A model generated the notes under the pieces. That model had not been told where the DNA came from. It made no database searches and saw only the letters and a program-made list of their open reading frames with translations. From Leptobrachium leishanense (taxonomy: Eukaryota; Chordata; Amphibia; Anura; Megophryidae), in contig CM019063.1 in NCBI GenBank assembly GCA_009667805.1, positions 408,648,959 to 408,712,958 on the forward strand: a stretch of 64,000 bases of DNA, in the 5' to 3' direction. Of this stretch, positions 59,351 through 64,000 are shown piece after piece. The first letter of the stretch is position 1, and the number at the start of each line of letters is the position of its first letter. Position numbers and translations under genes: made by a program.

Positions 59351-61361
59351 TTTTAGACAGCCTCACATGTTCCTATATATGGGTCATCAGCCTAAGAACA
59401 CCTAAACATGCATGCTCAGATACACATAGTCATTCATATGTTTATATCAATTTAGATGATAAATTTTTTGATATCAAACAAGCATTACACAAAAATACAA
59501 GTGAAACACTACCCCAAAACATCCCAAATACATTGATAGAGTATGTTCCAAAATGTAAAGAGCGACACTTTGCATTAATATTTATAATTACTAGTTTCCC
59601 TTCAGGAATGTAATAATAAGTAACCCATACTGTGTTCAACTTAAAACTTTGTCATGGATCAAGCCTCTGCCACAAATTGGAATTATATATATTGAGAGCC
59701 AAAATAATGTTTTGTAATTAACACAACAATGTGTTTATCACTTAAACTGAATTTGCTGTCCAAACACTTTTATAGGTTCTCTTTTGTTTTTCACTTGTTT
59801 ATCTTTGAATGCGTCATTATAGAAAAGTGCAAAAAAAGAGTTTTGTACTTAATGTCAATATGCACTAAACCTTTGTAAAATAATTTTTAAAATGTGTCAA
59901 AATATATTAGTCAAATATTTCAATGAACTGCAACTTCTAGAATGAAATGATGAGAAAAAAGAAATTGTTAATGTTATTCACAAATCTTTATGGCCGGAAT
60001 TACTAAATGCCTTATTATTGAGTGTGTACATATCTGTAGTCTGAAATTATAATTATAATTATGAAATTATATTTATAATATTGAATATAATTGAACATGT
60101 GTTGTTGGGTAAGTTTGCAATTAAATATGTGGGGAAATTTATCAAAGCAATGCTAGTGTATAAATAGTCATTACTTATGCGAGGATAAAGGTAAATACCA
60201 TTTTTACTACTCAAAATTCTGTATTATTTTCTGATAAAAAGATATTGTGGAATATTTGCACTGCTGCCAGAAATAAATATCAATGGAAAAGAATCTTGTC
60301 ATCTAAACCTCCCTTTAGTGTTTTTCAGAAATCCTGCAATAAAAAAATTAACTGCAAAACAATATAAATAACTATATAAATATCCAAATATTTGATTGGC
60401 TGGGGTTTCTCTCATTCCATCCATAATCCCTTCATAGAATATAGTTTAATTCAAAATATGTCTAATCAAATGTGCTTCGCTAATATAGAAGCAATAATAT
60501 TACGGTTTATTGACTTGTTTGATTCTTGTCTTATAAGGAATATAGCCAGGTCAGACTCAGTACTGGTCAATGGAACCACATGCCAACTGTGAGAGCAGAT
60601 CTCCATGAAAATCGATGTATGGCTAAGAGTTAAAAAATGGCTGCAGCTACATCAGTTGTAGCCATAATTCATGGAGCAATAGAAAGCTGCAAACCAAGCC
60701 CATGGACCACTTAAACTCCTCGTATAGCCTGCTCCATGAATTCTATACTAACTGGGCCAGCCTCCTGAACCCCACTAACTTGGCTTAGGCTATTTGTGGC
60801 CCCAGTCCATGCCTGAATATAGCAGTGCATATACTGTATATATTTGAGTGCCATTACTATTTAACTCTTTTTATGAATGCACAAAGCTAATCACATAAGT
60901 CTTTGCAGATATAATGAAATGTAGTTCATGAATCAGAGACGCAGATGCTCCATGCATTATAACCTAATGAAAAGTGCATTGATCGTTATGGACCCGAAAG
61001 CACCCCTCAAAATAAAATCTCAAAAAACACAGTTTGATAATATACATTTAAAACACATAACTGGAAACAACAAAGTTTATAATGTTTTACCACTAGCACT
61101 TACTTGATAAATACCCACTCAATGAGTGGATAGTAAATGAAGATATTCTCTGGGGTGTTCTGAGGGCATTTACCATGTGTCTGGCCTTTGGATTTAAATC
61201 TGTAAGATGTATCATCACTTGTGAAAAGAAAAAAAAAAGCTTAAACTGTATAGTTGAAACCTTGTTATTTTTACTCAATGACTGCAACACTGCAACACAC
61301 AAATAAAAGTTATTTCTGTACCTCTTTTTCATTGAGTTGTCCTTTCTTTCCCTCTTGCCAG
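59351..61361. other. Intron stretch before the alpha exon
   Basis: AT-rich. At 60600-60750 there are inverted words (CTCCATGAA, TTCATGGAG; ATGGCTGCAGCTACATCAG and TTGTAGCCAT). No defined element. Confidence 0.45.
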
Positions 61362-61494
61362 AGAAGGATGTCGTATAGAAAATGTGCTGAAGAATATCAA
61401 TTGCAGGAAATATGCATTCAACGTGATACAGCTGCTGACTTTCCCAAAGTTTTACAGACCTCCTGATGGGACCTATGGAAAAGTTCATAATTGA
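61362..61494 (+). CDS. INPP4B: INPP4B alternative terminal exon, alpha-type with conserved C-terminus
   Basis: The standard last coding exon. The acceptor is a long pyrimidine tract ending CTTGCCAG (to 61361). The first base completes the Arg codon AG-A. Then 43 residues follow: [40 protein letters not shown], ending at TGA 61492-61494. The YRPPxGTYGK block is the conserved C-terminus of INPP4A and INPP4B. With the catalytic exon it gives 83 residues from the active-site Cys to the stop, equal to the human protein. It lies 10.4 kb beyond the beta exon, so use of the two ends must be decided by splice and polyadenylation choice. Confidence 0.95.
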
Positions 61495-64000
61495 GTAATG
61501 AGAAATGTTAGACACGAAGGGTTATGCTGCATAACTATGCACTGTCACATCTCCTGAGCTATATTTCATGGCGTAGGCAGTATATCATTTCTGTTTCACT
61601 ATGGCTTTATGTGAATAGACCAATGTAACTAAAAATAGATCCGATTCTCTTGTAAGGAGACACATTTTCCTACCTAGTATCTGGTTAGATTATCTTGTTA
61701 AATAATTTCTTAAATGTACTATTCCTATTAACTAAGAAAATGATACGGCTATTGAAGTAATTTCTTTAGAAATTGAATAGGGCCAACCTCCAAAATTGAA
61801 TAGCACAATATACAAGAAGCACAAAATATATAAAATCAGACATGTACAAAATAAATAACAGTTTCTAATACAAAAATTGACCAGCAAAATCTGATACAGT
61901 GATATTTGATTTGTGGGAAAAAATCCGCAAATACTAAATATATGAAATAAGCACACAAATTAAACAAAGTGAAGATGCTATCATTGCGTTACTGACCACA
62001 TAAATTGTTCTGTATAGAGACATAACACTCTCTGTTCTGCTACCAGTTTGTAGAATGCTAAGAAAGGCATAAGAGCTTCTCCTATACACTGCTCTGTTCA
62101 GATGTGTGATTGCGTTTATACTGTGCCTGAAATCTGTCACACCAAATCACTTTAAGTTGAAACTTGAATCATTTGAAAGATGGAGCATAGTGTTCCTGAA
62201 ACAAAACAAAAAATGCGTTTTAAAGAAAATGATGTAATGAAATAAAATAGGAAAACACTTAAGGCATACAGTGTATCCAATGTTCTACCAGGGCAAAATA
62301 ACTTAAAGATTATTTTTCTTCTGTGATGAGTGGACTCATAAACTGTTCTAAAAAAGTGATGTAATGAATGTATAATTCTAATACCACTTGTTTTCACCTT
62401 TGGTGCCAACGATTTGACATGGAAATATGTTTATGCTACTATTCCCAAAGCTACTGTTCCTTTCACGATTCCTTTTCGTGGCTCCCTATCCCAACTTTCT
62501 CTCGTCACTCTTATACTCTCTCATTCCCTCTCTCTTCCTTTTTGTTTTTCATTATTTTTCCATCCTATTTCACCATCAGATGGACTAATTGACTTTAGGA
62601 TGTTTATATCTTATCAATTACAATATAACTTCCTAGACTTTTTCATAGAAATTCTAATTACAACTTCTACTCCTCCATTACATATAAATGTTTTTTACTT
62701 TTCCTGTCAGTAAGCCTTAAACTAAATCTACAAAATTATGCTGCCATGATTCTTTGATTTAATCATGTCTCCTTATCATTCACCTTCATATTTTCATCTT
62801 TACTTCAAGCTTCATAAATACTACACGTTTCGCTCGTTGCAGCCCTATAACCAGTTAACTTATTTTTCCACTGTCACTTTATCTTTTTAACTGTTTCTCA
62901 GCCTCCGTTCATCCCAGGAGTGGATCAAGACACTAGTTTTGGGAGATCACTCTAACAATTTTGGCTAAGACCTGGTATTCGGTGCATATTGTTTGTTTTA
63001 TAAGTGAAATGCAGACAATGCCACTGCCTTAGAGCAATAAAACAAAAATACTATTTAAAAAAAAAAAGGTTTTTACTTTTAAGTGGTCATTTTCGTAAAC
63101 GTGAAAATGCCAAACTCTGATCTGTCCAAAGTACCTCACTTAATCTTTCGGGGTGTAGGAAATAGTGATACAGGGGTCCAAATGACTCTTTCTGCCTGTG
63201 ACTTATCCAATCCAGTGACTTACATTTTAGTTGAAACAGTAAGAATTATGTACTACTTCATCTCCACACTTGCTCTTGGCGTGGGAAATGACAAAGTGAG
63301 TTATCGTAGTGACATATTTCACTTTATAATTGGAAAGTGGAAAATACTGCTGTTTAGAACAAAAACAAAACAAACAAATTCTGTTTTCTTTGTACATTTG
63401 ACATGGTCAAGCTGCGTATAGTGGAAAGACCACACTCTGTTCTTTCCAATAACACTTGACCTTGAGAAAGGCTGTTTTTGCAGCCAAACTATTGCTTGTA
63501 TCCAGGGTTTGTTACAATAAACATTATTATTCCCAGTTGAAGACTGGAATGCCAGGATTCCTTTTGGGTTTTTTGTCCGTATCACTGCAACTATGTGAAA
63601 ACAGAGATAAAGGTTTCAAACAATCTCTGTTTTCCTGTAATGGGATTGCAGCTACGTGAGGGTACATGCCCCATTTGTCCCCTTCTGCATCTGCCATTGA
63701 CCCATCCTAATTTTGCTTTTCATCATCTTTGTCCTCTACTTCCATTAACTCCACACCTCATACTGTTTTCTTCTCCTAAATAACGTATCTCTTCTACACC
63801 TTCACCCATTTTGAATATAAGGCTTCCTCCATCATCACACCAAATCAAATTCAATAAGCTCTACATCTCAAATCATGCATCCTCCTAGTCATTGCATCTT
63901 CACTTCTCTCCCTCTCTCCCTTCCCTGTTTATCTCAGTACCTTAACCCATTTTACTATATCTCCTGCTTCTTGACTGTAACTAGAAACTGCTAGCTCCCA
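61495..64000 (+). other. INPP4B: Probable INPP4B alpha 3' UTR and downstream flank
   Basis: AT-rich sequence after the alpha stop codon with no open coding region or clear transposon ends. Canonical AATAAA hexamers occur at 61850-61855 and 63036-63041, either of which could end the transcript. No evidence separates them. The end of the window (63650-64000) is C/T-rich on this strand and unrecognised. Confidence 0.4.

Larger units (their letters stand above)
2438..61494 (+). other. INPP4B: INPP4B locus, 3' portion (partial gene, six coding exons seen)
   Basis: Partial gene model for inositol polyphosphate 4-phosphatase type II. Six exons on the + strand were found by eye from peptide similarity and GT-AG borders: 2438-2578, 3597-3694, 21606-21718, 31530-31684, then either 50831-51005 or 61362-61494 as last exon. 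All phases agree: split codons CGA (Arg), TGC (Cys), and AGA (Arg) or AGC (Ser) at the last junction. Introns are about 1.0, 17.9, 9.8 and 19.1 or 29.7 kb and are filled with transposable elements. The distance from the P-loop cysteine to the alpha stop is 83 residues, which matches human INPP4B (Cys842, 924 residues). Exons encoding the C2 domain and the first three quarters of the protein lie upstream of the window. INPP4A is less likely: the segment after the P-loop reads [10 protein letters not shown] and [11 protein letters not shown], as in INPP4B. Confidence 0.95.

Noticed and set aside
2438..61494. Assignment to INPP4A instead of INPP4B
   Set aside because: The residues after the P-loop ([21 protein letters not shown]) and [11 protein letters not shown] fit INPP4B; INPP4A has [10 protein letters not shown] and different flanks as I recall them.

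Overview
The window looks like the 3' part of one vertebrate gene, INPP4B (inositol polyphosphate 4-phosphatase type II, + strand), spread over about 59 kb of introns packed with transposable elements. The organism is most likely an amphibian, probably a frog. The exons read as tetrapod INPP4B. The repeats (CR1, L2 and L1/Tx1 LINEs, a V-SINE-like SINE, many hAT, PIF/Harbinger-like and TTAA-target MITEs, Tc1 and mariner elements, LTRs) fit an anuran. The species itself cannot be read from the sequence.

Gene layout: four internal coding exons (2438-2578, 3597-3694, 21606-21718, 31530-31684) join in consistent phase with GT-AG borders. The fourth carries the CKSAKDR phosphatase P-loop. Two mutually exclusive last exons follow. 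One at 50831-51005 encodes a hydrophobic, tail-anchor-like C-terminus (beta-type). One at 61362-61494 encodes the standard soluble C-terminus (alpha-type). Neither terminal exon had been recognisable as a long open frame. The upstream part of the gene lies outside the window.

Intron layout: 109-2207 holds a hAT MITE and an inverted, possibly Penelope-like repeat that is itself interrupted by another hAT element. A solo LTR with a perfect 5-bp target duplication is at 3953-4835. From 8694 to 14854 one hAT-type element contains a minisatellite, a CR1 LINE, a second hAT and a near-perfect 90-bp-arm hairpin. An L1/Tx1 LINE relic on the minus strand covers 15.0-20.3 kb and is split by an LTR-like block. 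From 23.5 to 30.4 kb lie nested Harbinger-like and hAT elements. A SINE (30981-31167) and a Tc1 element (31786-33428) flank the catalytic exon. At 38392-39717 there is a mariner-type transposon with an intact transposase and identical 33-bp ends. An L2 relic, a Tc1 relic split by a TTAA element, a composite 48.3-50.2 kb element, and a second TTAA element swollen by a 24-bp minisatellite (52.6-55.1 kb) follow.

Host biology: the only cellular gene seen is INPP4B, which removes the D4 phosphate of PtdIns(3,4)P2 and so dampens PI3K/AKT signalling. The rest is a record of repeated transposon insertion, much of it datable in relative order because insertions sit inside one another with intact target duplications. 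The most unusual item is the intact DD41D-spaced mariner-like transposase.
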